NCBI RefSeq assembly: GCF_000159955.1
Contig: NZ_GG695970.1
Coordinates: 622,282-659,642, forward strand
DNA: 37,361 nt
DNA from: Paenibacillus sp. oral taxon 786 str. D14
GTDB lineage: Bacteria; Bacillota; Bacilli; Paenibacillales; Paenibacillaceae
Direction: 5' to 3'
Shown here in pieces: positions 25,628 to 34,480 of the stretch. The notes beneath the pieces are model-generated. The model saw only the letters and a program-made list of their open reading frames with translations, made no database searches and was not told where the DNA came from. Position 1 is the first letter of the stretch. Each line of letters opens with the position of its first letter. Both the position numbers and the translations under genes were made by a program.

Positions 25628-25660
25628 TTTCATGAATAAATGGGAAAGAGAGCAGACGGG

Positions 25661-28600
25661 ATGAACTCAAAAATTCTATTTAATGATGGATGGACTTTTG
25701 CCAAAAGTAGTCTGGATCCTTCCGCGGTCCAACAAGCGGCGATGGCAACCGAGGTTCAAGAGACTCTTAATCGTTCGGAGCTGCAGGGGCTCACCTTTGT
25801 ACCCGTGGATTTGCCCCATGATTGGCTGATCTATAACACGCTTAACCTTTATGAGAACAGCATCGGTTGGTACCGTAAAACCTTTGTTTATTCCGGCAAT
25901 ACGGAAGAACAGGAGGTTGCGCTCGCTTTTGACGGCGTGTATATGGATTCGACGCTCTATGTGAACGGGAAGCGGATCGGGGAATGGAAATACGGTTATT
26001 CCTCGTTTGAACATGAGATTACTGAAGCGCTTGTGCCTGGGGAAAACGAAATATTGGTTAAAATCGTTCATTTAAGTCCCAACAGCAGGTGGTACTCCGG
26101 TGCGGGGATCTACCGTAGTGTTTGGCTGAAGACCCGAAGCCGCAGCGCTTATATCGTAACGGACGGGATCTATGTTTCTACCCGCCGTGAAGAGCAGGAA
26201 TGGCGTATGGAAATCGAGACGGAGCTGCGACTCGATCCAGACCGACATCAAGAGTTTGTGCTCACCCACAGTCTGTTTCACAAGGGGGATGTCGTACAAA
26301 CATCTTCAGCAACGCTAGTTCCTGCAGTTGATCCTGGGATGCAAAACGTTCAAACCCTGAGGCTGACTTCTCCTCGGCTTTGGAGCCCAAATGAACCTCA
26401 GTTGTATACGCTCGTTACGGAGCTGTCCCTACTAACGTCCGGGGAGAACGCAGGGAAGGAAGAGCGTTTAGTTATTGAAAGGGTGACCCAATCCGTTGGT
26501 TTCCGTGAAGTGAAGATGGATCCAGACAAGGGCCTCTTCATCAATGGAGTTCCCATGAAGCTGAATGGTGTCTGTGAGCACCATGATCTTGGGGCATTGG
26601 GGAGTGCCTTTAATAAAGAGGCGCTACGTCGCAGATTTCGTCTGTTGAAGGAGATGGGAGTGAATGCTGTCCGGACCGCTCACAATATGCCTGCCCCAGA
26701 GTTGATGGAGCTTGCGGCTGAGATGGGACTGTTTGTCGTATCAGAAGCGTTTGACATGTGGGAACGATCGAAAACGATGTATGACTACTCCCGTTTTTTT
26801 AAGGAATGGGCCCAACGGGATGTAGAGAGCTGGGTCAGACGTGACCGAAATCACCCCAGCCTGCTGATGTGGAGCATTGGGAATGAAATCTATGACACGC
26901 ATGCGGATGAAAGAGGGCAAGAAATCACCCGGATGCTGATGGAAGAAGTGCATCGGCACGACCCTAAACATAACGGGAAGGTGACTATTGGCTCGAACTA
27001 CATGCCTTGGGAAAATGCCCAGAAATGCGCGGATATCGTGAAAGTTGCCGGATACAATTATGCGGAGAAATACTATGAACGCCATCACGCCGAACATCCG
27101 GACTGGATCATTTATGGCAGTGAGACGTCTTCGGTGGTGCAAAGCCGGGGGATTTATCACTTCCCGTTGGAGCAGTCGATTCTGGCTGATGACGATGAAC
27201 AATGCTCTGCATTAGGCAACAGCCCAACCAGCTGGGGGGCAAAATCAGCGGAGGCCTGCATCTTGGCTGAACGGGACACGCCTTTCTCTCTGGGACAATT
27301 TCTGTGGACAGGGTTTGATTATATCGGGGAACCCACCCCTTATCATACGAAGAACGCCTATTTCGGTCAGCTGGATACCGCGACTTTTCCTAAAGATTCT
27401 TATTACATTTATCAATCGGCATGGACGAACTACAGGGAGCGGCCGATGGTTCATCTCTTTCCGTACTGGGATTTTAATCCGGGTCAATTGATTGATGTCC
27501 GTGCCTGCTCCAATGCACCGAAAGTCGAGTTGTTTTGTAACGGGATCTCCCAAGGAAGCTTTACGATCGATCATCAGCATGGCCTTGAGCTTGTCCCCAC
27601 CTGGAAAATCCCCTATCAGCCCGGTGAAATTAAAGCGGTCGCTTACGATGACCAGGGCGAAATAATAGCGACGGATGTACAAAGGTCCTTTAAAGATGCT
27701 GCACGCATCAAGCTCAAATCCGATAAATCATTCCTACTGGCCAACGGAACCGACCTGGCGTTCATTGAAATCTCAATGGAAGATGAAGATGCAAATCCCG
27801 TGAGAAATGCGAACAATCGAGTAACCGTTGAAGTCGCGGGAGCCGGGCGGTTAATTGGATTGGATAACGGAGACAGCACGGACTATGATCCTTACAAAGG
27901 CACGAGTCGGAGATTGTTCAGCGGAAAAGCGATGGCCATCGTGGCAGCAAACACAACACCAGGCACGATTGTTGTGAAAGTCAGCTCGAAAGGGATGGAG
28001 AGTCAGAGCATTACTCTTGAATCTCGGTCGGTAGATCAGGGACTCACAGGTGTTTCTGCCCAATTTGGAAACCGTGAGATGCCGATTGTGATGGGAACCT
28101 CGGACGAAATTCCGGTGCGAAAAATTGAGATTATTTCTTTAGCTGGACAACAGCTGACTGCCGAGCATCCTGAAATCCAACTGGAAGCCAAGCTTTACCC
28201 AGCGAATACCTCCTACACGGAAGTGGAATGGAGCGTGGTTAATGATGCGGGCATACCATCTAACCTTGCTCAAATCGAGGCGGATGGGCATCGGGCTAGA
28301 CTCCGTGCTTTGGGGGACGGGCGCTTCCGCGTGCGTTGTACGAGCCGCAACGGTACGGACAAAATTAAGCTGATCTCCGAGTTGGAGTTTCAAGCAACAG
28401 GGCTGGGCGAGGCGCAGAAAGATCCGTATAGCTTTATCTCGGCGGGACTGTACGATTACAGCTTCGGGGAGATCGGAAACGGCAATGAAAGAGGCGTGGC
28501 TACCAGCAGAGATGGGGAATCTCGAATCGGCTTCCGGAATCTTGATTTTGGGCTTCAGGGGTCGGATGAAATCACGCTGCCGATCTTTGCGTTGACCAGC

Positions 28601-29176
28601 GAGCCTTACCTGATTCAAATCTGGGAGGGGATGCCTGGGGAAGAGGGCAGCGAACAGATTGCAGAAGTCATTTACCAGAAGGAAACGCGGTGGAACGTGT
28701 ATCAGGAAGCAACATTTCGTTTGAATAAGCGCCTTCGCGGCATTACTTCAATTTGCTTTGTGCTGAAGCAGAAGATTCATCTCAAAGGGTTCTCATTCAC
28801 ACGCCAAAATCGGGCTTTGCTACGGAATGCGGCTGCGGATTGTGATCATATCTATGGGGACAGCTTCCGAATCGAAGGGAACAACGTAGAAGGGATCGGA
28901 AATAATGTATCACTGGAAATGAAGCAGCTGGGTTTCGAGGGAGAGGGCGCATCAAAGCTGTTGATCTGCGGTCATTCACTCATCGATAAAAATACGATCC
29001 ATGTGCAGTTCACAGCAAATGGCAAAGAAAACCGGCAGTTGATCGAATTTACACAAACCGACGGGTACGAGGTCAAGGAATTCCCATTAAATCGCGTGAC
29101 GGGCGTTCAGGATGTAACGTTTATCTTTTTGCCGGGCAGCAATTTTGATTTCAGTTGGTTTCAGTTTGTGAAGTAA
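25661..29176 (+). CDS. Large GH2 beta-galactosidase-like enzyme
   Basis: This protein of 1171 residues has the GH2 order: sugar-binding domain (LPHDWLIYNTLNLYENSIGW), immunoglobulin-like domain, and TIM barrel with MWSIGNEIYD (acid/base E409) and IIYGSETSSV (nucleophile E488). Then follow a DUF4982-type domain (FNPGQLIDVRACSNAPKVEL), a GH2 C-terminal Ig-like domain (VTVEVAGAGRLIGLDNGDST) and a C-terminal beta-rich module that may bind carbohydrate. There is no signal peptide. ATG 25661 is preferred because of the purine-rich AAGAGAG upstream; ATG 25640 is possible. It lies 33 bp after the broken GH67 gene in the same direction and was probably part of the same hemicellulose locus. Galactosidase versus another beta-glycosidase cannot be decided here. 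Confidence 0.88.
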   Translation: MNSKILFNDGWTFAKSSLDPSAVQQAAMATEVQETLNRSELQGLTFVPVDLPHDWLIYNTLNLYENSIGWYRKTFVYSGNTEEQEVALAFDGVYMDSTLYVNGKRIGEWKYGYSSFEHEITEALVPGENEILVKIVHLSPNSRWYSGAGIYRSVWLKTRSRSAYIVTDGIYVSTRREEQEWRMEIETELRLDPDRHQEFVLTHSLFHKGDVVQTSSATLVPAVDPGMQNVQTLRLTSPRLWSPNEPQLYTLVTELSLLTSGENAGKEERLVIERVTQSVGFREVKMDPDKGLFINGVPMKLNGVCEHHDLGALGSAFNKEALRRRFRLLKEMGVNAVRTAHNMPAPELMELAAEMGLFVVSEAFDMWERSKTMYDYSRFFKEWAQRDVESWVRRDRNHPSLLMWSIGNEIYDTHADERGQEITRMLMEEVHRHDPKHNGKVTIGSNYMPWENAQKCADIVKVAGYNYAEKYYERHHAEHPDWIIYGSETSSVVQSRGIYHFPLEQSILADDDEQCSALGNSPTSWGAKSAEACILAERDTPFSLGQFLWTGFDYIGEPTPYHTKNAYFGQLDTATFPKDSYYIYQSAWTNYRERPMVHLFPYWDFNPGQLIDVRACSNAPKVELFCNGISQGSFTIDHQHGLELVPTWKIPYQPGEIKAVAYDDQGEIIATDVQRSFKDAARIKLKSDKSFLLANGTDLAFIEISMEDEDANPVRNANNRVTVEVAGAGRLIGLDNGDSTDYDPYKGTSRRLFSGKAMAIVAANTTPGTIVVKVSSKGMESQSITLESRSVDQGLTGVSAQFGNREMPIVMGTSDEIPVRKIEIISLAGQQLTAEHPEIQLEAKLYPANTSYTEVEWSVVNDAGIPSNLAQIEADGHRARLRALGDGRFRVRCTSRNGTDKIKLISELEFQATGLGEAQKDPYSFISAGLYDYSFGEIGNGNERGVATSRDGESRIGFRNLDFGLQGSDEITLPIFALTSEPYLIQIWEGMPGEEGSEQIAEVIYQKETRWNVYQEATFRLNKRLRGITSICFVLKQKIHLKGFSFTRQNRALLRNAAADCDHIYGDSFRIEGNNVEGIGNNVSLEMKQLGFEGEGASKLLICGHSLIDKNTIHVQFTANGKENRQLIEFTQTDGYEVKEFPLNRVTGVQDVTFIFLPGSNFDFSWFQFVK

Positions 29177-29238
29177 AAATGGTTATTGGGGGATATAGGC
29201 GACGAGAAATTCGAATGAAAGAAAAGGAGCAAAGTGAG

Positions 29239-30015
29239 ATGAAAGTCAGTAAGGATTGGAATACAACGAAAGCGAACCAACCGCCAGTGAGTGTCATCGG
29301 CTTAGGTATGTTGGGTTCAGCTCTTGCCCAAACGTTCCTGAAGGAAGGTCATCCGACGACCATATGGAATCGTACAAGGCGATATATTGGCCGGTCGAGT
29401 GATCGTAAATCTCACCAACGGCACTCCGGCTCAAGCTCGACAAGCCGCCGCTTGGGTAGCCAACCAGGGCGCTGAATATCTGGATCTGGACGGCGGAATC
29501 ATGGCTGTCCCACAGATGATCGGCACTCCTGGAGCACTTGTGCTGTATAGTGGATCTGAAAAGGCTCTCCAAACCTGCGAATCAACGCTCAAGGGGCTAG
29601 CAGCTGTGAAATATCTTGGCGAAGACCCGGGCTTGGCGCCTCTCTATGATTTGGCACTGCTAAGCTCGATGTACGGAATGTTCGCTGGTTTCTTCCATGC
29701 CACGGCCATGACCCGTTCGGAACAGATCAAGTCGGAGGCGTTCACGGAGCTTGTGATTCCTTGGCTTCAAGCCATGTCGACATCGCTGCCCCGGCTGGCA
29801 CAGGCGGTAGATGAGGGAGATCATCGAACGAACGTATCCAGCCTTTATATCAATAAGCTGGGATTTGTTAATTTAATTGAAGCGTCCCAAGAACAGGGCA
29901 TTAGTACGGAGCTCATGACACCGATTCAAGAATTGATCAACCGCAGTGTTGCGGAAGGTTACGGAACCGATGGACTTTCAAGGTTAGTGGAGTTGCTCCG
30001 AAGAACTGATCGCCA
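29239..30015 (+). pseudogene. Imine reductase-like NADPH dehydrogenase, internal deletion
   Basis: The Rossmann start VSVIGLGMLGSALAQTFLKEGHP, TTIWNRT is in one frame (ATG 29239, AAAGGAGC before it). Near 29375 the sequence jumps to LAGRVIVNLTNGTPAQARQA in another frame. About 55 residues of the nucleotide-binding domain are missing, compared with this family. The rest is well kept (DGGIMAVPQMIGTPGALVLY, GISTELMTPIQELINRSVAE, GLSRLVELL) but the natural end is lost at about 30012, where a MerR relic of the opposite strand begins. The protein should be dead. Confidence 0.82.
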
Positions 30016-30260
30016 TACTCATCATCCTTTTCTGGGCTCTCATTTGATCAATACGTTGTTCCAGTTTCTGTTGAACCGTAGCCAACGTTTGAATTTGATG
30101 GACGATCTCCGCATGCTTATCGTCATAGGTTTCGGAACTCATTGATATCGTAAGCAACATAAGTATCATGGCACTTCAAAATTTCAAGAATCTCCTTCGT
30201 CGACAACCCAAGCTCTGATGGTTTTGATTCGCTTAATATCAGCCTCGTCGAATTCCCGAT
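30015..30260 (-). pseudogene. MerR family regulator relic
   Basis: On the minus strand, NDYREFDEADIKRIKTIRA is followed, one frame away, by LGLSTKEILEILKCHDTYVA, and in a third frame by YDDKHAEIVHQIQTLATVQQ, KLEQRIDQMRAQK. This is the middle and coiled-coil part of a MerR regulator with two frameshifts. The helix-turn-helix start and the C-terminus are gone. It points toward the reductase relic, so both may have formed a convergent or divergent pair before decay. Confidence 0.65.
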
Positions 30261-30444
30261 AATCATTTAATCATTATCTAAACGCTTTCCTTTCCATTGA
30301 GGTAATCCAAATTCTATTATATAGTATCATTACTAATCAATGGATCTAGGACTTCATTTTCTTGGGCTTAGGCTTGTAATATGATCTCATTTTTACAACC
30401 GATCTCTTTGATGAGAGCGGAGGGGAGGGGAGAGGGGATTTAAA

Positions 30445-30909
30445 ATGACCGAGTACGTTAAGAAAATGAGAAAATTAATTGGACATGAACCGTTACTATT
30501 ATGCGGTGCAAGTATTATTTTATTTAATCAGTTAAATCAAGTTCTAATGCTAAGAAGAAGTGATAATGGTTGCTGGTGTTTTCCAGGCGGAGCTGTTGAC
30601 CTAGGTGAAAATACTGAATATTCGGTTCGAAGAGAACTGTTTGAGGAGACCGGTTTAAGTGTAGAAGAATTGAGTATTTTTGGTGTTTTCTCAGGAAAAG
30701 AGTTGCACTATATTTACCCTAATGGAGATGAAGTATATATCGTCGATATTGTTTACTCTAGCAATAAATTTTATGGAGAAATAAACATTGATAACGAAAG
30801 CAGAGAATACCGATTTTTTGATATCGAAGATATACCTGCCGAAATTAGTCCTCCCGTAATGCCAGTTGTAAATGAGCTAAAAAGAAGAAACCGGTCAAAT
30901 AATGTGTAA
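30445..30909 (+). CDS. Nudix hydrolase
   Basis: This 154-residue pyrophosphatase-like enzyme has a complete Nudix box: GAVDLGENTEYSVRRE followed by LFEETGL, with the metal-binding Glu residues in REL-EE. It would hydrolyse a nucleoside diphosphate linked to another group; the substrate is unknown. ATG 30445 follows AGAGGGG. The gene is clearly richer in A+T than the genes upstream and starts an accessory block. Confidence 0.92.
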   Translation: MTEYVKKMRKLIGHEPLLLCGASIILFNQLNQVLMLRRSDNGCWCFPGGAVDLGENTEYSVRRELFEETGLSVEELSIFGVFSGKELHYIYPNGDEVYIVDIVYSSNKFYGEINIDNESREYRFFDIEDIPAEISPPVMPVVNELKRRNRSNNV

Positions 30910-30983
30910 TCATTCCATAAAATAGGCATCCGTAAGTTTCTCACTTATCGCGTGTAATTCCTATTTTTGCAGAGGTGATATTC

Positions 30984-31511
30984 ATGACAAACAAAGTCAC
31001 ACTCAGTAACTATAGTGACCTTTGGGCACAGGAATTTGAGAAAGATCGTAATCGCATTCTGGCTTTGCTCGGTGATAAGGTGAAGCGAATTGAACATGTA
31101 GGTAGCACTTCAATTCCTGGCATGGCGGCTAAGCCGATTATAGATATTGCGGTGGCGGTAGATCATCTTTCCATTATCGATGATTGTGCGATCGCACTAC
31201 TTAACCAAATCGGCTTTGAATACGTACCAAAAGAGGATTTCCCCAATCGTATGTTCTTTCGAAGGGGCGAATGGGGGAACGGCACACATCATCTACATGT
31301 GTACGAATATGAAAGTGAGGAATGGAAGAACATTATTTTCTTCCGGGACTATCTAATCAAGTATCCCGACGTTGCCGTTAAATACTTGAACTTAAAACGT
31401 GAAATGGCGGAGATCTGTCCTGACCGGCAAACATATACGTTGTGCAAGGCACCGTTTATTCAAAAAATACTTGCTCAAGCGAATGAAGAATTCAACAACA
31501 CGCAGCAGTAA
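30984..31511 (+). CDS. GrpB family (UPF0157) nucleotidyltransferase-like protein
   Basis: This 175-residue protein has the GrpB hallmarks: IEHVGSTSIPGMAAKPIIDI and later HHLHVYEYESEEWKN, FFRDYLIKYPDVAVKYLNLK. The fold is related to nucleotidyltransferases; the GS motif and the Asp in PIIDI would form the active site. Cellular function is not established. AGAGGTG precedes ATG 30984. It lies 74 bp after the Nudix gene and may be co-transcribed. Confidence 0.92.
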   Translation: MTNKVTLSNYSDLWAQEFEKDRNRILALLGDKVKRIEHVGSTSIPGMAAKPIIDIAVAVDHLSIIDDCAIALLNQIGFEYVPKEDFPNRMFFRRGEWGNGTHHLHVYEYESEEWKNIIFFRDYLIKYPDVAVKYLNLKREMAEICPDRQTYTLCKAPFIQKILAQANEEFNNTQQ

Positions 31512-31633
31512 CTAAAAGGAGAGGGAGACTTCTAAATCTCTAATCTTGCAGAGAGTTTTGATTCCTCGCCAAGTTATTGAAGCGGATTTAACCTAACAAG
31601 GAAAGGGCTTTTATTTAACTTATATACATATGT

Positions 31634-31660
31634 ACAAAATACGGGTTTTGTGAAAAAGTT
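31634..31660. repeat. dif-like inverted repeat beside xerS
   Basis: ACAAAA (31634-31639), six bases, TTTTGT (31646-31651) then GAAAAAG. On the minus strand this reads TTTTTCACAAAA, CCCGTA, TTTTGT. The left arm TTTTTCnnAAAA looks like the streptococcal difSL arm as I remember it. The right arm fits poorly. It lies about 70 bp beyond the 3' end of xerS, whereas difSL sites lie next to xerS. This is a candidate only. Confidence 0.3.
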
Positions 31661-31668
31661 ATACAGAA

Positions 31669-31707
31669 AAGACCGCAGGAACTGTTTTGACTGTTTCCAA
31701 CGGTCTT
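31669..31707 (-). terminator. Terminator of xerS
   Basis: On the minus strand AAGACCG, GGAA and TTCC, CGGTCTT form a two-part stem followed by TTTTCTGT, 15 bp after the xerS stop codon. Confidence 0.7.
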
Positions 31708-31721
31708 GTTTCCTTATGGTC

Positions 31722-32792
31722 CTACTTGTCCATATTATTTACGGCTTTACGCATCTCTTCATCCGTTAAGTGCGTGTAAATCATCGTGGTTTGAATTGAT
31801 GCATGGCCTAATTGATTTTTCAGTCGCGGCACGTCGTTATTCTCCTGGTGATAACGCGTTGCGAAGGAATGGCGTAATGCATGGACGGTCAAGGCGGGTT
31901 TGCCAAAAGCCGTTGCGTACTTCTCAATCAGTTTCTCAATCGATCTTGGCGTTAATCGCCGGTTTTTGCCTTTACGTCCGATCGGCGCACCCATAAATAA
32001 ATATGTTTCTGATTTTTCCGGCTTATACCGCGCTTCGCGAATTTTGATATAATTTTCCAGATCTAACTTCGCTTGTTCGCTAAAATATACATATTGCTCT
32101 TTGTTGCCTTTGCGAATGACCCGAACCAAGCCTTTGTTCATATCGAGATCTTCCAGGTTGATGCCGGCCACTTCGGATAATCGCAATCCGGATCCTAGTA
32201 TTAAGGAAACGATGGCCGTATCCCGTTCGCGGTTAAACTCGTGGAATTGAAATAATCGTTTATTCTCGCGGTTTTGCTCACCAAAATCATAAGCCACAAA
32301 CTGCCGGAACAGTTCAAAATCATCGGCTCGTAAAATTTTGCCTTCAATCCGATTCGCGATCGTTTCCTGACTTTCTTTCAGCGCATTAAATTCAATCTTG
32401 GCCATAACATTTCGCTCAAGATAAGGCTTAAGATCAGCGGTTTCGGCTTTATTCTGTAAATAATCAAACAGCGATTTAAGTGCTGACAGCTTCCGGTTGA
32501 TTGTTAATTTGGAGTTGCCTAATTGATATTCCAGGAACGTCAGAAAGCTTTCGATTTCTCGAACCGTTAATTTTTCAAGCACGGACAGTTCAACATCTTT
32601 ACGGCTGGGAGCTGCGAATCGTTCAGCCACGAGCCAATCAAAGAAAATGATGTAATCATGACAATAATTCAGTAACGTGGTATGCGACAGTTTGCGTTTG
32701 CGCGTATCGATGAACTCGGTCACGTACCAAGGCAAATCCGTTAATTTCTCATCAATTCGGCTCATATAATGAGCTTTCGTGGTTTTATCCAT
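31722..32792 (-). CDS. xerS: Tyrosine recombinase XerS
   Basis: This 356-residue tyrosine recombinase matches XerS of streptococci and lactococci in length. XerS alone resolves chromosome dimers at a dif site near the division septum. Catalytic residues are visible: GSGLRLSEVA (Arg), VIRKGNKE (Lys), HALRHSFAT (His, Arg), LGHASIQTTMIYTH (His and Tyr). The N-terminal SAM-like core-binding domain spans residues about 15-120. ATG 32792 is chosen because GGAGGTG precedes it. A strong promoter lies upstream. I prefer XerS to a phage integrase because no phage or attachment repeats are nearby. Confidence 0.88.
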   Translation of the reverse strand: MDKTTKAHYMSRIDEKLTDLPWYVTEFIDTRKRKLSHTTLLNYCHDYIIFFDWLVAERFAAPSRKDVELSVLEKLTVREIESFLTFLEYQLGNSKLTINRKLSALKSLFDYLQNKAETADLKPYLERNVMAKIEFNALKESQETIANRIEGKILRADDFELFRQFVAYDFGEQNRENKRLFQFHEFNRERDTAIVSLILGSGLRLSEVAGINLEDLDMNKGLVRVIRKGNKEQYVYFSEQAKLDLENYIKIREARYKPEKSETYLFMGAPIGRKGKNRRLTPRSIEKLIEKYATAFGKPALTVHALRHSFATRYHQENNDVPRLKNQLGHASIQTTMIYTHLTDEEMRKAVNNMDK

Positions 32793-32816
32793 GTTGAACG
32801 CGCACCTCCCGTTTTT

Positions 32817-32845
32817 AGAATAATCCATATCTATTTATTCGTCAA
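32817..32845 (-). promoter_or_regulatory. Promoter of xerS
   Basis: On the minus strand TTGACG (32845-32840) and TATTCT (32822-32817) are spaced 17 bp. The remainder of 32793-33054 is AT-rich with no gene that I can support. Confidence 0.75.
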
Positions 32846-33008
32846 ATTATTATTTTACGTAATATTAAATTTTCTGCAGCGAACTTTTGCGCGTATCATT
32901 ACAGCCCCCTCAAGTATATTTAATGAGCCTTCTTTCGCTTCTGACGAGGCTTCGGATTCTTTACAGTTTGCTTTTGCTGTTATTCCAAAGTGAATATTTG
33001 AGCATTTT

Positions 33009-33050
33009 AATAGCCCCACCAACCAGTTAAGATTGACAGGGCTATTTTCT
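33009..33050. terminator. Hairpin after the 202-residue protein gene
   Basis: AATAGCCC and GGGCTATT enclose an inner stem (CCAACC with GATTG). It lies just after the minus-strand gene, but its T-run is better on the plus strand, so its direction of action is unclear. Confidence 0.5.
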
Positions 33051-33054
33051 GAAT

Positions 33055-33663
33055 CTACTTTAGTAAATCAACTATATCTCTGACAATTTCATCCTTTTTA
33101 TATAAGAACCTATCAATAGTTGAGAAAAATAGTTTGTTTGAACTCTTGGGGATGATTTGAATTGGTTGTTTGAATAGTAACATTATATAAAGGGAATTAC
33201 CTTTAGCAATTGGAATATTCTTCTCGTAAAGCCCTCTATAAATCTGCTCTGTAACTTCTGGCATATATTGGTCCGTAAATTTCTCCATGTAGGCTTTAAT
33301 ACCGTAATCAGGCCACCACCACAACGTAAATGCGTTCCATACCCTTTCAGCTGTGTGGAAGACGGAATCATTTCTAAACAGACTTGCATAGTCATCTCTA
33401 AAATGAAGCGTGTCTAGAGGATTGTCCATGAATTGTTGCTGTTCATACTCCTTCACAATCGTATTCCAACAAGCCTTTAAAGCAACGATAAAACTTTCTG
33501 GTTCAAGCAACTCTTGTTGATCTAAAATTAAGTATCTGCCTGGAAAAATCTCTTTTCTCCCAAAGTAGCACTCATAAATGTTTTCGATGTATAATAGAAA
33601 ATTCATATCCATAGGGGATATGTTACTTATTTGCAATTGTTGATATTTTCGAGAAATAGACAT
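33055..33663 (-). CDS. Hypothetical cytosolic protein, 202 residues
   Basis: I do not recognise this protein. It is AT-rich, without signal peptide or clear membrane segment, and rich in aromatic residues (TLWWWPDYGIKAYMEKF, NPLDTLHFRDDYASLF). It follows the exported 172-residue protein gene by 15 bp on the same strand and so is probably its operon partner. A weak ribosome site (AGGGAT) precedes ATG 33663. An immunity-like or processing role is a guess from the pairing. Confidence 0.65.
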   Translation of the reverse strand: MSISRKYQQLQISNISPMDMNFLLYIENIYECYFGRKEIFPGRYLILDQQELLEPESFIVALKACWNTIVKEYEQQQFMDNPLDTLHFRDDYASLFRNDSVFHTAERVWNAFTLWWWPDYGIKAYMEKFTDQYMPEVTEQIYRGLYEKNIPIAKGNSLYIMLLFKQPIQIIPKSSNKLFFSTIDRFLYKKDEIVRDIVDLLK

Positions 33664-33678
33664 GTTAAAAACTGATCC

Positions 33679-34197
33679 CTATAGTACAGGGTGGCACGAT
33701 CCACTAAAGAGCCCCGAAGCATCTCTTGCCGTCCCACTTATGCTAACACTATAAGTGCCACTTGGTAAACCCAATTCCACGTAATCGCCGCACGCTTCAC
33801 CAAATACGCCGCTGCAAGATATCCGTATAGAATCGTAAAATACAGGAACACCATTTTGATATCTTGATATTGTCAAAGAGCCTGTAAAAACATGTGCTGT
33901 GGAAAAACGAGGATTTATCTCCCATCTGACTGCCCCACCCGCACCAAAGACTGAATCTAAACGAGCATATCCTCCATCTCCAGAACAAGTTGTAAGTGGC
34001 TTGAACTGCCCATCAACATTATCCACAGTATCATCAGCACACACATAATTACCTTCGACAGTAATACTTTCAGGAAGTGATGCAAAGTCTTCTGGAACTT
34101 CAACCTGCGCTGTATTTTCATTGAGATTAAACGCAAAAGTATGAATTGGAACTAAAAACAAAAAAACAAGAAGTAACCCAGCGACTTTTTTCACCAT
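33679..34197 (-). CDS. Hypothetical exported Cys-containing protein, 172 residues
   Basis: A signal peptide is evident (KK start, LLLVFLFLVPIHTFAF, cleavage near residue 23). The mature part is a beta-rich domain with five Cys (NYVCADDT, LTTCSGDGGY, RISCSGVFGEACGDY, SGSCHPVL), Gly and Ser rich, ending in SYSV-like turns. I do not recognise the family. The promoter and GGAGGA ribosome site are strong. It could be a secreted effector or surface factor; the following 202-residue gene is its likely partner. The AT-rich base use suggests horizontal origin. Confidence 0.7.
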   Translation of the reverse strand: MVKKVAGLLLVFLFLVPIHTFAFNLNENTAQVEVPEDFASLPESITVEGNYVCADDTVDNVDGQFKPLTTCSGDGGYARLDSVFGAGGAVRWEINPRFSTAHVFTGSLTISRYQNGVPVFYDSIRISCSGVFGEACGDYVELGLPSGTYSVSISGTARDASGLFSGSCHPVL

Positions 34198-34235
34198 TCT
34201 ATTTCCTCCACTTTTAATTTTTATATTTTACTCTT

Positions 34236-34264
34236 TTTATACCATATATTGCTATATTAGTCAA
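34236..34264 (-). promoter_or_regulatory. Promoter of the exported-protein gene
   Basis: On the minus strand TTGACT (34264-34259) and TATAAA (34241-34236) are spaced exactly 17 bp, 39 bp before the start codon. Confidence 0.8.
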
Positions 34265-34282
34265 ATAATATAGACAAACCAT

Positions 34283-34480
34283 TCTGGTTTAGTGTCGGTG
34301 GAACTGCCTATCCAGCAGCAAAAGCGGCGGAATGGAATATGACCGATACGCTGCGGTTGGTTTTGGCGGAGAAAATATCAGAGTGGCCGGCCTGCATGTG
34401 GCGTTTATGGACACGGACATGACCGCCAATGTGAAAGGACCCAAAGCGAGCCCTGCTGAAAATGCGAAGCTTGCCGGCGT
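34283..34480 (+). pseudogene. Relic of a short-chain dehydrogenase/reductase
   Basis: FSVGGTAYPAAKAAEWNMTD contains the catalytic YxxxK of SDR enzymes, and after one frame change NIRVAGLHVAFMDTDMTANV, KGPKASPAENAKLA follows. The frames join perfectly if one A is restored to the A run at 34372-34375 (LAEKNIRV). The cofactor-binding start and the C-terminus are gone. The right end, at about 34478, is fused to a methyltransferase relic of the opposite strand. Confidence 0.7.

Noticed and set aside
25628..25645. GTTTCATGAA followed by AATGGGA before the GH2 gene, resembling the sequence at 271-285 beside operator 2
   Set aside because: Only a 10-base match plus a short further match; no symmetry is kept and a chance match of this size in 37 kb is not rare enough.
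31722..32792. XerS as the integrase of a prophage or integrative element
   Set aside because: No phage or transfer genes, and no tRNA or direct repeats at the ends; the length and sequence fit XerS.
32829..32865. Imperfect inverted repeat upstream of xerS considered as a dif site
   Set aside because: It overlaps the clear -35 box of xerS, and its arms are AT-rich with shifted symmetry.
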